Positions 8,221-17,495 are shown, numbered from the stretch's first letter. The stretch: DNA of 46,001 nucleotides from Pseudomonadota bacterium (GCA_029781795.1 JAKOWB010000199.1:1-46001); one strand, 5' to 3'. Program-made: numbers and translations. Notes: a model not told the origin generated them from the sequence alone.

Positions 8221-9159
8221 TCAGGTCACGGGCGTCAGCAGCGGCTGCCCGGCGAAGTGGGCGGCCAGGTTGCGGACCACCAGGTCGCCCATGGCGCGGC
8301 GCGTGCGTTCCGTGGCGGAGCCCTGGTGCGGCGAGAGCACGACGTTGTCCAGGGCGAAGAGCGCCTCGGGCACCTTGGGCTCGGCGACGAAGACGTCCAG
8401 CGCGGCGCCGCCCAGGCCGCCATTGGCCAAGAGCTCGACCAGCGCCGCCTCGTCCACCAGCGAGCCGCGGGCCATGGAGACCAGGCAGCCCTTGGGTCCC
8501 AGCGCCTCCAGCACTCCGCGCGTGACGATGCCCCGCGTCTCGGCCGAGCCTGGCGCGATCACCACCAGCCAGTCGCTGGCGCGCGCCATCTTTGTAAGAT
8601 CGTCAAAGAATTCATAGGGTTGGTCGGCCTGCTTCCGGCGCCCGTGGTATAGGACCCGCATCTTCATGGCGACCAGGCGCCGGGCGATCTCCTTGCCGAT
8701 GCGCCCCAGGCCGAGGATGCCGGCCGTGGCGCCGGTCAACTCGGCGGTCAGCGGAAAGGCGCCTTTCAGCCAGCGCCCCTCGCGCACGAAGCGGTCGGCC
8801 TGCGGCAGGCGGCGGCAGAGCGCGATCATCAGCCCCAGGGTGATCTCGGCCACGGCGTCGTTCAGCACGTCCGGCGTGTTGCTGACCCCGATACCGCGCG
8901 CCCGGCAGGCCGGGATGTCGATGGCGTCGTAGCCGACGCCGTAGCTGGCGACGACCTCGAGCCGCGGCAGCGCCGCCATCACCGCCGGCGGCAACCCGGA
9001 GTGGCCGTTCGTGGCGACGCCGCGGATCTCGCCACCGTGGGCGGCCAGGAAGACCCCCTGATCGGGCGCTTCCCACAGGCGGTGGACGCGATAGGCCTCG
9101 GCCAGCGCAGCCTCGACCGCCGGCATCATCGGCGCCACCTGCAGGATGTCGGGTCGCAT
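8221..9159 (-). CDS. D-isomer-specific 2-hydroxyacid dehydrogenase (glyoxylate/hydroxypyruvate reductase-like)
   Basis: A 312-residue protein starting at the ATG at 9159 (MRPDILQVAPMMP). Longer in-frame starts would read through operator 2 and are rejected. The family's nucleotide motif GLGRIG (150-155) and catalytic Arg231 (ARGSLVDE), Glu260 (VAEPKVP) and His278 (LSPHQGSAT) are intact. ASYGVGYDAIDI and AVAEITLGLMIA are typical of GhrB-like members. It would interconvert 2-keto and 2-hydroxy acids with NAD(P)H in the cytoplasm, for example hydroxypyruvate/glycerate. It is divergent from the ABC importer with operator 2 between them, placing it in the LacI regulon. Exact substrate unknown. Confidence 0.9.
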   Translation of the reverse strand: MRPDILQVAPMMPAVEAALAEAYRVHRLWEAPDQGVFLAAHGGEIRGVATNGHSGLPPAVMAALPRLEVVASYGVGYDAIDIPACRARGIGVSNTPDVLNDAVAEITLGLMIALCRRLPQADRFVREGRWLKGAFPLTAELTGATAGILGLGRIGKEIARRLVAMKMRVLYHGRRKQADQPYEFFDDLTKMARASDWLVVIAPGSAETRGIVTRGVLEALGPKGCLVSMARGSLVDEAALVELLANGGLGGAALDVFVAEPKVPEALFALDNVVLSPHQGSATERTRRAMGDLVVRNLAAHFAGQPLLTPVT

Positions 9160-9184
9160 GGCCAAGGGCCTCCCTCTTGTATAC

Positions 9185-9198
9185 TTAAATCGATTTAG
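9185..9198. promoter_or_regulatory. LacI-type operator copy 2 (TTAAATCGATTTAG)
   Basis: It carries the 12-bp core TAAATCGATTTA (9186-9197) in the 140-nt gap between the leftward hydroxyacid dehydrogenase and the rightward ABC importer. Rightward promoter elements can be drawn around it: TTGTAT (9178-9183), a 17-nt spacer holding the operator, then TTATCA (9201-9206). An alternative is the -10-like TATACT at 9180-9185 immediately before the operator. Confidence 0.78.
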
Positions 9199-9299
9199 AT
9201 TTATCATTGACCCCCTTCCGAAGGCCACCCCATACTGCCGGGAAAGAGCATCGGACCCGGCCAAAGAGCCGGGCCGGGACAGGGAGAGCACAAGGCTTC

Positions 9300-10373
<1,074 letters not shown>

Positions 10374-10462
10374 GCCCAGTCCGCCGCGGGGCCGGCCGGC
10401 CCAGTGGCCAACACGTCCGGCAAGGGGGTCACCCCACGCCGATAAGAGGGAGGGAGGAAACC

Positions 10463-11818
10463 ATGATCACGCGTCGTTCGCTCCTGAAGAACACCGCCGC
10501 GATTGGCGGCCTTGCCCTGGCCGCCGACCTGGTCGGCTGGGCCAAGGCCTGGGCCGCCACCGAGCTGATGCACAAGCCGGAAGCCGGCGCCAAGCTCGAG
10601 CTGCTGCGCTGGAAGCGCTTCGTGCAGTCCGAGGAGGACGCCTTCATGAAGCTGGTCGCCGCCTTCACCGAGGCGACCGGCGTGCCGGTGAACGTGCTGA
10701 ACGAGAGCCTGGACGACGTGCAGCCCAAGGCCTCGGTCGCGGCCAACGTCGGCTCCGGCCCCGACATGTTCTGGGGCCTCTATTCGCTGCCGCACCTCTT
10801 CCCCGACCAGTGCATGGACGTCAGCGACGTCGCCGACTACCTCGGCAAGAAGTACGGCGGCTGGGCGCCCTCGGCGATCAAGTACGGCATGTCGGGCGAC
10901 AAGTGGATCGCCATCCCGGTGGCCTACAACGCCAACGTCATCAACTACCGCAAGTCGGCGATCCAGGCGGCCGGCTTCAGCAAGATGCCCGAGGATACCG
11001 ACGGCTTCCTGGCGCTCTGCCAGGGCCTGCAGAAGATCGGCAAGCCGGCCGGCATGGCGCTGGGCCACGCCTCGGGCGACGGCAATGCCTGGGTGCACTG
11101 GTGCCTCTGGGCCTTCGGCGGCTCCATGGTCGACGTCAACGACAAGGTGGTGCTGAACTCGCCCGAGACGGCGGCGGCGCTGAACTATGCCAAGCAGCTC
11201 TACGAGAGCTGGATCCCGGGCACGGCCTCGTGGAACGACTCGTTCAACAACAAGGCCTTCCTCGCCGAGGAGGTGTGGCTGACCAACAACGGCGTGTCGA
11301 TCTATGCCGCGGCCAAGAAGGGTGCCAATCCGCCCGCCGACGCCGACGCCGCGGCCAAGGCGGCGGCGCCGAAGATGGCCGAGATCGCCGAGGACATCGA
11401 CCATGCCTTCTGGCCGATCGGCCCGGTCGGCAAGCCGACCGAGTTCCACATCTGCTATCCGCTGCTCGGCATGAAGTACACGAAGAACCCCGAGGCGGTG
11501 AAAGCCTTCATGCAGTTCATGATGGAGGCCGAGAACTACGGCCCCTGGGCGGCCGGCGCCGTCGGCTACCTGACGCAGTCGCTGAAGGCCTACGCGGACC
11601 TGCCCTTCTGGGCGGCGGATCCGAAGCTGACGGCGGCGAAGTTCGCCGACGTGCGCACGCTGACCGCCGGCTATCCCGGCTCGGTCGGCGAAAAGGCGGC
11701 CGCGGCGCTGGCCGACTTCATCGTGCTCGACATGGTCGCCAACGCCTGCACCGGCCGCGAGTCGGTGGAGGGGGCGATCAAGATCGCCGAGCGCCAGGCA
11801 CAGCGGCTCTATCGCTAG
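10463..11818 (+). CDS. Carbohydrate ABC transporter substrate-binding protein, Tat-type signal
   Basis: A 451-residue extracytoplasmic solute receptor of the family 1 (sugar) type. The N-terminus MITRRSLLKN followed by a hydrophobic stretch and AWAATE resembles a twin-arginine signal with cleavage near residue 32, which would mean export of a folded protein. Typical features are LVAAFTEATGVPVNV near the start, ANVGSGPDMFWGL, and Trp/Tyr-rich segments (WVHWCLWAFGG, IPVAYNANVINY) suited to stacking against a sugar. An Ala/Asp-rich insertion lies around residue 290-310. A strong gagggagggagg Shine-Dalgarno precedes it, and a stable hairpin follows. Ligand unknown; the neighbouring enzymes suggest a sugar acid or polyol. 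Confidence 0.92.
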   Translation: MITRRSLLKNTAAIGGLALAADLVGWAKAWAATELMHKPEAGAKLELLRWKRFVQSEEDAFMKLVAAFTEATGVPVNVLNESLDDVQPKASVAANVGSGPDMFWGLYSLPHLFPDQCMDVSDVADYLGKKYGGWAPSAIKYGMSGDKWIAIPVAYNANVINYRKSAIQAAGFSKMPEDTDGFLALCQGLQKIGKPAGMALGHASGDGNAWVHWCLWAFGGSMVDVNDKVVLNSPETAAALNYAKQLYESWIPGTASWNDSFNNKAFLAEEVWLTNNGVSIYAAAKKGANPPADADAAAKAAAPKMAEIAEDIDHAFWPIGPVGKPTEFHICYPLLGMKYTKNPEAVKAFMQFMMEAENYGPWAAGAVGYLTQSLKAYADLPFWAADPKLTAAKFADVRTLTAGYPGSVGEKAAAALADFIVLDMVANACTGRESVEGAIKIAERQAQRLYR

Positions 11819-11832
11819 GCAAGGCCTCGCGG

Positions 11833-11858
11833 CGGGGCCCCGGCGATCCGGGGCCCCG
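11833..11858 (+). promoter_or_regulatory. Intercistronic hairpin between binding-protein and permease genes
   Basis: A perfect 11-bp GC stem (cggggccccgg / ccggggccccg) with a 4-nt loop, starting 15 nt after the binding-protein stop. There is no T-run, so it is more likely an mRNA-stabilising or attenuating element than a full terminator. Such hairpins commonly raise expression of the binding protein over the membrane subunits. Confidence 0.65.
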
Positions 11859-11883
11859 TCCGGGCGAGGTGACGGGTCACCCC

Positions 11884-12882
11884 TTGGCAGACGTTCAACG
11901 CACCCGGCCGTTGGCGCCCGGCCGCAGCAGCGGCGCCTCCTGGCAGACCCTCAAGTCCAACCGCAACTGGCTGGGCTTCTGGTTCATGCTGCCGGCGGCT
12001 GCCTTCCTGCTGCTCTTCCTGGCCTACCCGCTGGGCCTCGGCATCTATCTCTCCTTCACCGACACGCGCATCGGCGGCGCCGGCGAGTGGGTCGGCTTCG
12101 AGAACTATACCTGGCTGCTGGGCGACTTCTCCGATGGCTGGCGCTTCTGGGAGAACGGCGACAGCGTCTTCTGGCTCTCGGTCTTCAACACGCTGCTCTA
12201 TACCGTGGTGGCCAGCACCATCAAGTTCGCCATCGGCCTCTACCTGGCGCTGCTGCTGAACAAGCACATGCCTTTCAAGGCCATCATCCGGGCGGTGGTG
12301 CTGATCCCTTTCATCGTGCCGACCGTGCTTTCGGCCATCGCCTTCTGGTGGATCTTCGACACGCAGTTCTCGATCCTCACCTGGATGATGCAGGGCCTCG
12401 GCATCATCGGCGAGACCGAGCAGATCAACTGGCTGGGCGACAGCACCCTGGCGCGCGGCTCGGTGATCTTCGCCAACATCTGGCGCGGGGTGCCCTTCGT
12501 CGCCATCACGCTGCTGGCCGGGCTGCAGACCGTGCCGGCGTCGCTCTACGAGGCCTCGGTGATCGACGGCGCCAACCGCTGGCAGATGTTCCGCCACATC
12601 ACCTATCCGATGATCACGCCGATCATCGCGGTGGTGATGACCTTCTCGGTGCTCTTCACCTTCACCGACTTCCAGCTGATCTGGGTGCTGACCCGCGGCG
12701 GGCCGGTGAACGCCACGCACCTCATGGCGACCTTGAGCTACCAGCGCGGCATCCTCGGCGGGCACCTGGGCGAGGGCGCGGCGATCTCCACCGCCATGAT
12801 CCCCTTCCTGCTGGCGGCGATCATGTTCTCCTGGTTCGGCCTGCAGCGGCGCAAGTGGCAGCACGGGGAAGGCAATGACTGA
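11884..12882 (+). CDS. Sugar ABC transporter permease (MalF/UgpA type), non-ATG start
   Basis: About 332 residues with six predicted membrane segments (FWFMLPAAAFLLLFLAYPLG first). The inner-membrane permease motif EASVIDGANRWQMFRHITYP contacts the ATPase. No ATG exists ahead of the first membrane segment. The frame is open upstream, so the start is probably TTG at 11884 (about 14 nt after a GAGG) or GTG at 11869. The region between the preceding hairpin and this start is only 10-25 nt. The stop overlaps the next permease start by 8 nt. The low-efficiency start fits the usual lower dosage of membrane subunits relative to the binding protein. Confidence 0.9.
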   Translation: MADVQRTRPLAPGRSSGASWQTLKSNRNWLGFWFMLPAAAFLLLFLAYPLGLGIYLSFTDTRIGGAGEWVGFENYTWLLGDFSDGWRFWENGDSVFWLSVFNTLLYTVVASTIKFAIGLYLALLLNKHMPFKAIIRAVVLIPFIVPTVLSAIAFWWIFDTQFSILTWMMQGLGIIGETEQINWLGDSTLARGSVIFANIWRGVPFVAITLLAGLQTVPASLYEASVIDGANRWQMFRHITYPMITPIIAVVMTFSVLFTFTDFQLIWVLTRGGPVNATHLMATLSYQRGILGGHLGEGAAISTAMIPFLLAAIMFSWFGLQRRKWQHGEGND

Positions 12883-13762
12883 CCAGACCGCCGGCCAGGC
12901 CGACTACCGCGAGGGCATGAGCTACCTCGAGACGCGCATGTCGCGCCTCGTCACGCTCTGGCTGCCGCTCGGCATCATCATGCTGGTGCTGCTCTTCCCC
13001 TTCTACTGGATGTCGCTCACCGCGATCAAACCGGACCAGGAGCTGATCGACCTCGACACCACGAATCCCTTGTGGACCTGGCATCCGACGCTGAAGCACA
13101 TCGAGACGCTGCTGTTCGAGACCGACTATCCGACCTGGCTGTGGAACACCATGATGGTGGCGATCGGCGCCACCATCCTGTCGCTCATCGCCTCCACGCT
13201 CGCCGCCTATGCCATCGTGCGGATCCGCTACAAGGGGGCGAACTTCGTCGGCCTCGGCATCTTCCTCGCCTACCTGGTGCCGCCCTCGATCCTCTTCATC
13301 CCGCTGGCCTCGATCGTCGTCGACTTCGGCCTCTTCGACTCGCCCTTCGCGCTGATCCTCACCTATCCGACGATCCTCATCCCCTTCTCCACCTGGCTGC
13401 TGATGGGCTACTTCAAGACCATCCCCTTCGAGCTGGAGGAATGCGCGCTGATCGACGGCGCCTCGCGCTGGCAGATCCTGGTCAAGATCATCCTGCCGCT
13501 GTCGATCCCCGGCCTGATCTCGGCCTTCATCTTCTGCTTCACGCTCTGCTGGAACGAGTTCATCTACGCGCTGGTCTTCATCTCCAACACGGCGAACAAG
13601 ACCGTGCCGGTGGCCATCGTCACCTCGCTGACCGACGGCGACATCTATCGCTGGGGCTCGATCATGGCCGGGGCATTGGTCGGCTCGCTGCCGCTGGTCG
13701 TGCTCTACGCCTTCTTCGTCGAGCACTACGTCGCCGCCATGACCGGCGCGGTGAAGGAGTGA
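12875..13762 (+). CDS. Sugar ABC transporter permease (MalG/UgpE type)
   Basis: A 295-residue inner-membrane subunit, partner of the preceding permease. It has an N-terminal cytoplasmic tail, a first membrane segment (LWLPLGIIMLVLLFPFYW), then five more, with the EAA-loop motif EECALIDGASRWQILVKIIL in the usual place before the last segments. Length and topology match the CUT1 carbohydrate family. Its ATG lies inside the end of the upstream gene (8-nt overlap), indicating translational coupling. It ends the importer operon and converges on the LacI gene, with a single base between the two stop codons. Confidence 0.94.
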   Translation: MTDQTAGQADYREGMSYLETRMSRLVTLWLPLGIIMLVLLFPFYWMSLTAIKPDQELIDLDTTNPLWTWHPTLKHIETLLFETDYPTWLWNTMMVAIGATILSLIASTLAAYAIVRIRYKGANFVGLGIFLAYLVPPSILFIPLASIVVDFGLFDSPFALILTYPTILIPFSTWLLMGYFKTIPFELEECALIDGASRWQILVKIILPLSIPGLISAFIFCFTLCWNEFIYALVFISNTANKTVPVAIVTSLTDGDIYRWGSIMAGALVGSLPLVVLYAFFVEHYVAAMTGAVKE

Positions 13763-13763
13763 G

Positions 13764-14795
13764 CTAGGCCGGCGGCCCGATCGGCGCGCCGCAGCTTTCG
13801 CGGATCACCAGCTTCGGCTCCAGCACCACATGCCGCGCCGGCGCGCCCGGTGTCGCCAGGCGCTCCAGCAGCATCTCGGCCGCGAGCTTGCCGATGCGCG
13901 CCGGGTTGTCGAGCACGGTGGTGAGGCCGGGGTAGAACGCGGCCGCCTCGTCGGTGCCGCCGATGCCGACCACGGCGATGTCGCGCCCCGGCTCCAGCCC
14001 ACGCGAGCGCAGCGCGTTCATGCTGCCGAAGGCGACGAGGTCGTTGAAGCAGACGAGGCCCGTCGGCCGCTCGGCGCGATCGAGGACCGCGAGCGCGGCG
14101 CGCGCGCCCTCGGTCAGGCGTGGCCGGCAGCGCAGCCAGAGCTCGTCCGACCAGGCGATGCCGGCCTCCTCCAGCTCGGCGCGGAAGCCGGCGACGCGGT
14201 CCTCGGCGACGGTGGTGCCGGTCTGCCCGCCGATCAGCACGATGCGGCGGTGACCCAGGTCGAGCAGCCGGCGCGCGGCGCGGCGCATGGCGAGCTGGTC
14301 GGCGTTGACCACGCGGTCGGCCTGCTCGTCGCCGCGGATGTGGCGCGAGACATAGACGATCGGCATGCCGCGGCCGCGCAGCGGCGCCAGGATCTCGGCG
14401 GTGACGTGCGGCGGCGGCGAGACGATCAGCGCCTCGGCGCCGAAGGCGGCCAGCGACTCGACGAAGCGCGACAGGCTGGTCGGGTCCTCGCCGTGATTGT
14501 TCAAGAAGACGGCGATGCCGGCCTCGCCCAGCGTTTCCTCGATGGCGATCAGCAGCTCGGCGAAGAACTGGTGCGCGATGTTGTGGAACGAGACGCCGAC
14601 GATGCGGCTGCGCCCGGTGCGCAGCGCGGCGGCGGAGACGTTGTAGACGTAGCCCGATTCCTCGATCGCCTGGCGCACCAGGCGCCGCGTCTCGGCGGCG
14701 ATCATCGGGCTGTCGCGCAGCGCCAGCGAGACCGTGGCCGGCGAGAGGCCGAGCTTCTCGGCGATCTGCCGCTGCGTCGGGCGCTGGGTCCGCAT
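13764..14795 (-). CDS. LacI/GalR family transcriptional regulator of the sugar cassette
   Basis: A 343-residue regulator. An N-terminal helix-turn-helix (TQRQIAEKLGLSPATVSLAL) and hinge (AAALRTGRSRIVGVS) precede a periplasmic-binding-like effector domain (IVYVSRH, RRIVLIGGQTG, GLVCFNDLVAFGSMNALRS, AVVGIGGTDEAA). ATG at 14795 is chosen; GTG at 14798 is equally in frame. It ends one base from the importer operon. It is the only regulator in the 4.6-18.7 kb block and the natural candidate to bind the four TAAATCGATTTA palindromes. No copy lies immediately before it, but copy 3 precedes the SDR gene upstream on the same strand, so it may be indirectly autoregulated. Repressor or activator is inferred, with repression favoured by operator placement. 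Confidence 0.92.
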   Translation of the reverse strand: MRTQRPTQRQIAEKLGLSPATVSLALRDSPMIAAETRRLVRQAIEESGYVYNVSAAALRTGRSRIVGVSFHNIAHQFFAELLIAIEETLGEAGIAVFLNNHGEDPTSLSRFVESLAAFGAEALIVSPPPHVTAEILAPLRGRGMPIVYVSRHIRGDEQADRVVNADQLAMRRAARRLLDLGHRRIVLIGGQTGTTVAEDRVAGFRAELEEAGIAWSDELWLRCRPRLTEGARAALAVLDRAERPTGLVCFNDLVAFGSMNALRSRGLEPGRDIAVVGIGGTDEAAAFYPGLTTVLDNPARIGKLAAEMLLERLATPGAPARHVVLEPKLVIRESCGAPIGPPA

Positions 14796-14944
14796 CACCG
14801 GGCCCTGGGCGCCGGCGCGCAGGCCGCGCAAGTTGGGGAAGTGAAGCCGCTGTCCTGGGTCACGATGGCGTTGAAGGTATCGCCGCCGGCGCGCCGCTCC
14901 AAGGACACGCTGGCGTGGCGAAGGCCGCCATCGCCGTTTCGCAT
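14795..14944 (-). CDS. Possible 49-codon ORF coupled to the LacI gene; perhaps a gene remnant
   Basis: Between the SDR stop (14963) and the LacI start lies an ATG ORF preceded by a good Shine-Dalgarno (cggagg, 9-nt spacing). It ends in TGATG, so its stop overlaps the LacI ATG. The predicted peptide contains RRAGGDTFNAI, which resembles the GDxFNA segment of PfkB-type sugar kinases, then a Cys/Pro/Ala-rich end. It could be a leader for coupled LacI translation, a degraded kinase fragment, or chance in GC-rich sequence. I do not recognise a full family. Confidence 0.35.
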   Translation of the reverse strand: MRNGDGGLRHASVSLERRAGGDTFNAIVTQDSGFTSPTCAACAPAPRAR

Positions 14945-14962
14945 GGCCCGCGCCCTCCGCTC

Positions 14963-15712
14963 CTAGTGGATGTGCATGCCGCCGTTGGGATCGACCTCGG
15001 TGCCGGTGCAGTAGCTGGAGAGGTCCGAGGCGAGGAAGAGGCAGCAGCCGGCGACCTCCTCGGCCCGGCCGGCGCGCCCCAGGGGGATGCCGGCCTCCAG
15101 CCGCGCCCGCAGCTCCGGCGTCAGCGCCGGCCCCATGATCCCGGTGTCGATGAAGCCGGGACAGATGGCATTGACGCGCACGCCGTGCGGCCCCAGCTCG
15201 CGTGCGCAGGCCTTGGTGTAGCCCAGCATTGCCGCCTTGGCGGCCGAGTAGTGCGAGCCGCCGAAGACGCCGCCGCCGCGCTGCGCCGAGACCGAGGACA
15301 TGTTGATGATCGAGCCCCGCCTGGCGGCGATCATCGCCGGCGCCACCGCCTGGGTCATCAGCAGCGCGCCGCGCATCGAGGTGTCCATCACCTTGTCGTA
15401 GCTGGCCTCGTCGACCTCCAGCAGGCGCAGCGGCGAGGTGACGCCGGCGTTGTTGATCAGCACGTCGATCCGGCCACAGGCCTTGAGCGTGGCCTCCGCC
15501 ACCGCCACGCAGTCCTGTCGCCGCGTCACGTCGCAACCGAGTCCCAGGCAGTCCGGCCCCAGGTCGGCCGCCATGGCCGCGGCCCCCGCGGGGTCCAGGT
15601 CGGCGATGACGACGCGGGCGCCGTGCTCGCGGAACAGCCGGGCCGTCGCCTGTCCCAGCCCGCGCTTCGAGGCGCCCCCGGTGATCAGCGCCACACGTCC
15701 CTCCAGCAGCAT
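14963..15712 (-). CDS. SDR family NAD(P)-dependent oxidoreductase (2 of 3 in the cassette)
   Basis: A 249-residue short-chain dehydrogenase: TGGASKRGLG (11-20) for cofactor, the acidic IADLD motif after the second strand favouring NAD, NNAG at 87-90, a Ser at 139/140, Tyr155 and Lys159 (YSAAK). The C-terminus is DPNGGMHIH. The substrate loop has an extra GGGVF insertion between the catalytic Ser and Tyr compared with FabG. It is divergent from the beta-hydroxyacid dehydrogenase gene with operator copy 3 between. On its own strand it is followed by the 49-codon ORF and the LacI gene, probably as one transcript. Substrate unknown; glucose-1-dehydrogenase-like or polyol dehydrogenase activity is possible. 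Confidence 0.88.
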   Translation of the reverse strand: MLLEGRVALITGGASKRGLGQATARLFREHGARVVIADLDPAGAAAMAADLGPDCLGLGCDVTRRQDCVAVAEATLKACGRIDVLINNAGVTSPLRLLEVDEASYDKVMDTSMRGALLMTQAVAPAMIAARRGSIINMSSVSAQRGGGVFGGSHYSAAKAAMLGYTKACARELGPHGVRVNAICPGFIDTGIMGPALTPELRARLEAGIPLGRAGRAEEVAGCCLFLASDLSSYCTGTEVDPNGGMHIH

Positions 15713-15746
15713 CGCGTCACCTCTTTACCCAGGGGTTTCGGCAAGT

Positions 15747-15760
15747 TTAAATCGATTTAG
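15747..15760. promoter_or_regulatory. LacI-type operator copy 3 (TTAAATCGATTTAG)
   Basis: The core TAAATCGATTTA (15748-15759) lies in the 81-nt gap between the leftward SDR 2 and the rightward beta-hydroxyacid dehydrogenase. A rightward promoter can be drawn: TTTACC (15724-15729), 17-nt spacer, TTAAAT (15747-15752), again with the operator covering the -10. Confidence 0.78.
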
Positions 15761-15793
15761 AAAGCCCAGCAACGCAGGTCAGGGAGGGGAACC

Positions 15794-16708
15794 ATGTCGC
15801 AGACGACCAGCGCGATCGCGCCCGGCAAGACCACCGTCGGATTCATCGGCGCCGGCCTGATGGGCTGGGGCATGGCGAAGAACGCCGTGGAGAAGGGCTT
15901 CGCGCTGCGCGTCATGGCGCACCGCAAGCGCGAGGCGGTGGAGGACCTGGTCAGGCGCGGCGCGGTCGAGTGCGCCTCGGCCGCCGAGCTGGCCGCCGGA
16001 TCCGACGTCATCGTGCTCTGCGTCACCGGCTCGCCGCAGGTCGAGGCGCTGGTGGCCGAGATCCTGCCGGCGGCGCGGCCCGGCCTCACCATCATCGATT
16101 CCACCACCGCCGATCCGGCCTCGACGCAGCGCCTGGCGACCGCACTGGCGGAGCAGGACATCACCCTGGTCGACGCGCCGCTGTCGCGCACCCCGGCGCA
16201 CGCCTGGAACGGCGAGCTCACCACCTATGTCGGCGGACCGCCGGAACTGCTGGAGCGCATCCGCCCGCTGCTCTCCACCTGGGCCAACGCGATCATCGCG
16301 ACCGAGGGTCCGGTCGGCTCGGCGCACGCGGTCAAGGTGATCAACAACCTGATCGGCATCGGCTATTCGACCATCTGGTCCGAGGCCTTCGCCATGATCG
16401 AGCAGGTCGGCCTCAATCCCGCCGTGCTGCACCAGGTGGTCACCAACTCGGGCCTCAACTGCGGCAACTTCCAGAGCTACGCCAAGTACCTGCTGGAGGG
16501 CGACCCGAACGCGCACAAGTTCGCGCTGGCGAACTGCCTGAAGGACCTGACCTACTACAACCGGCTGGCGACGCGGTACAACGCGGCGACCACCGTGTCG
16601 GACGGCGTGCTGCAGACCCTGAAGCTCGGCATCAACATGGGCTACGGCGAGCGCTACATGACGCAGATCGTCGACATCTTCCGCCGCCTGAACGGCCCGC
16701 CGAAGTAG
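15794..16708 (+). CDS. NAD(P)-dependent beta-hydroxyacid dehydrogenase (3-hydroxyisobutyrate/tartronate-semialdehyde/threonate dehydrogenase superfamily)
   Basis: A 304-residue protein. The cofactor motif FIGAGLMGWGMAKN lies at 18-30, and the catalytic Lys181 sits in HAVKVINNLIG. The substrate-binding motif, usually DAPVSGG, here reads DAPLSRTPAHAWNG (128-140), placing it in a divergent subgroup rather than with true 3-hydroxyisobutyrate dehydrogenase. Relatives include tartronate semialdehyde reductase and L-threonate dehydrogenase, which would match the DenD homologue in the same cassette. It begins 34 nt after operator 3 with the Shine-Dalgarno agggagggga. It converges on SDR 3 with a 7-nt gap. 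Exact substrate unassigned. Confidence 0.88.
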   Translation: MSQTTSAIAPGKTTVGFIGAGLMGWGMAKNAVEKGFALRVMAHRKREAVEDLVRRGAVECASAAELAAGSDVIVLCVTGSPQVEALVAEILPAARPGLTIIDSTTADPASTQRLATALAEQDITLVDAPLSRTPAHAWNGELTTYVGGPPELLERIRPLLSTWANAIIATEGPVGSAHAVKVINNLIGIGYSTIWSEAFAMIEQVGLNPAVLHQVVTNSGLNCGNFQSYAKYLLEGDPNAHKFALANCLKDLTYYNRLATRYNAATTVSDGVLQTLKLGINMGYGERYMTQIVDIFRRLNGPPK

Positions 16709-16715
16709 GGTTCGG

Positions 16716-17486
16716 CTAGAGCCCGAAGCCGCCGTCGATCTTGAACTCGGCGCCGGTGACGAAGGCGCTCTCGTCGCTCGCCAGGTAGACCGCGAGGGCG
16801 GCGATCTCCGCGACCTCGCCCAGGCGGCCCATGGGCTGGCGGGCGACGAAGTTGGCGCGGTTCTGGTCGTAGCTGCCGGGAAGGGCGTGGATGCGCTCCT
16901 CCAGGCTGGGGCTCTGCACTGTGCCGGGGCAGATGGCGTTGCAGCGGATGCCCTGGCGGATGAAGTCGATGGCCACGGCCTTGGTCAGGCCGATCACCGC
17001 GGCCTTGGTGGCGCCATAGGCGAAGCGGTTGGGCGCCGCCTTCAGCGAGGAAACCACCGAGGCCATATTGACGATGGAGCCGCCGCCGGCCGCCAGCATG
17101 GCCGGCAGGAAGGCCTGCAGCGTGCGCCACATCGACTTCACGTTGAGGTCGAAGGAGAAGTCCCAGGCCGCCTCGTCGCAGGTCAGCACCGTGCCCTGGT
17201 GCACGTAGCCGGCGCAGTTGAAGAGGATGTCGACGGCGCCGACCTCCGCTGCCTTGGCCTGGACCGCCGCGGTGTCGCGCACGTCGAGGCGGCTGACCGT
17301 CACCGCCGGCAACTCCGCCTTCAGGCGCGCCAGCAGCTCGTCCGACAGGTCCGTGGCATGGACGCTCGCGCCCTCGGCCAGGAAGGCCTCGGTCGTGGCC
17401 CGGCCGATGCCCTGTCCGGCGGCGGTGACGAAGGCCCGCTTGCCCCGCAGCCGTCCAACCTTGCCTGCAGCCATGGCGTCCTCCAA
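16716..17486 (-). CDS. SDR family oxidoreductase (3 of 3), resembling 2-keto-3-deoxy-L-fuconate dehydrogenase/BDH2
   Basis: A 256-residue SDR (a second in-frame Met at residue 5 is also possible). The cofactor loop is TAAGQGIG (21-28) with the acidic ATDLS favouring NAD, FNCAG at 89-93, Ser143, Tyr157 and Lys161. The segment NRFAYGATKAAVIGLTKA followed by IRCNAICPGTVQSPSLEER is the signature I recognise from the BDH2/DHRS6 group and bacterial 2-keto-3-deoxy-L-fuconate dehydrogenase, which oxidises the product of a sugar-acid dehydratase. That fits the IlvD/Edd enzyme in the same regulon. It is divergent from the isopropylmalate-dehydrogenase-like gene with operator 4 between. The substrate is inferred. 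Confidence 0.88.
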   Translation of the reverse strand: MEDAMAAGKVGRLRGKRAFVTAAGQGIGRATTEAFLAEGASVHATDLSDELLARLKAELPAVTVSRLDVRDTAAVQAKAAEVGAVDILFNCAGYVHQGTVLTCDEAAWDFSFDLNVKSMWRTLQAFLPAMLAAGGGSIVNMASVVSSLKAAPNRFAYGATKAAVIGLTKAVAIDFIRQGIRCNAICPGTVQSPSLEERIHALPGSYDQNRANFVARQPMGRLGEVAEIAALAVYLASDESAFVTGAEFKIDGGFGL

Positions 17487-17495
17487 ACAGTCTAT

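Noticed and set aside
9159..9291. Longer N-terminus for the 2-hydroxyacid dehydrogenase
   Set aside because: It would translate operator 2 and adds residues not found in the family.
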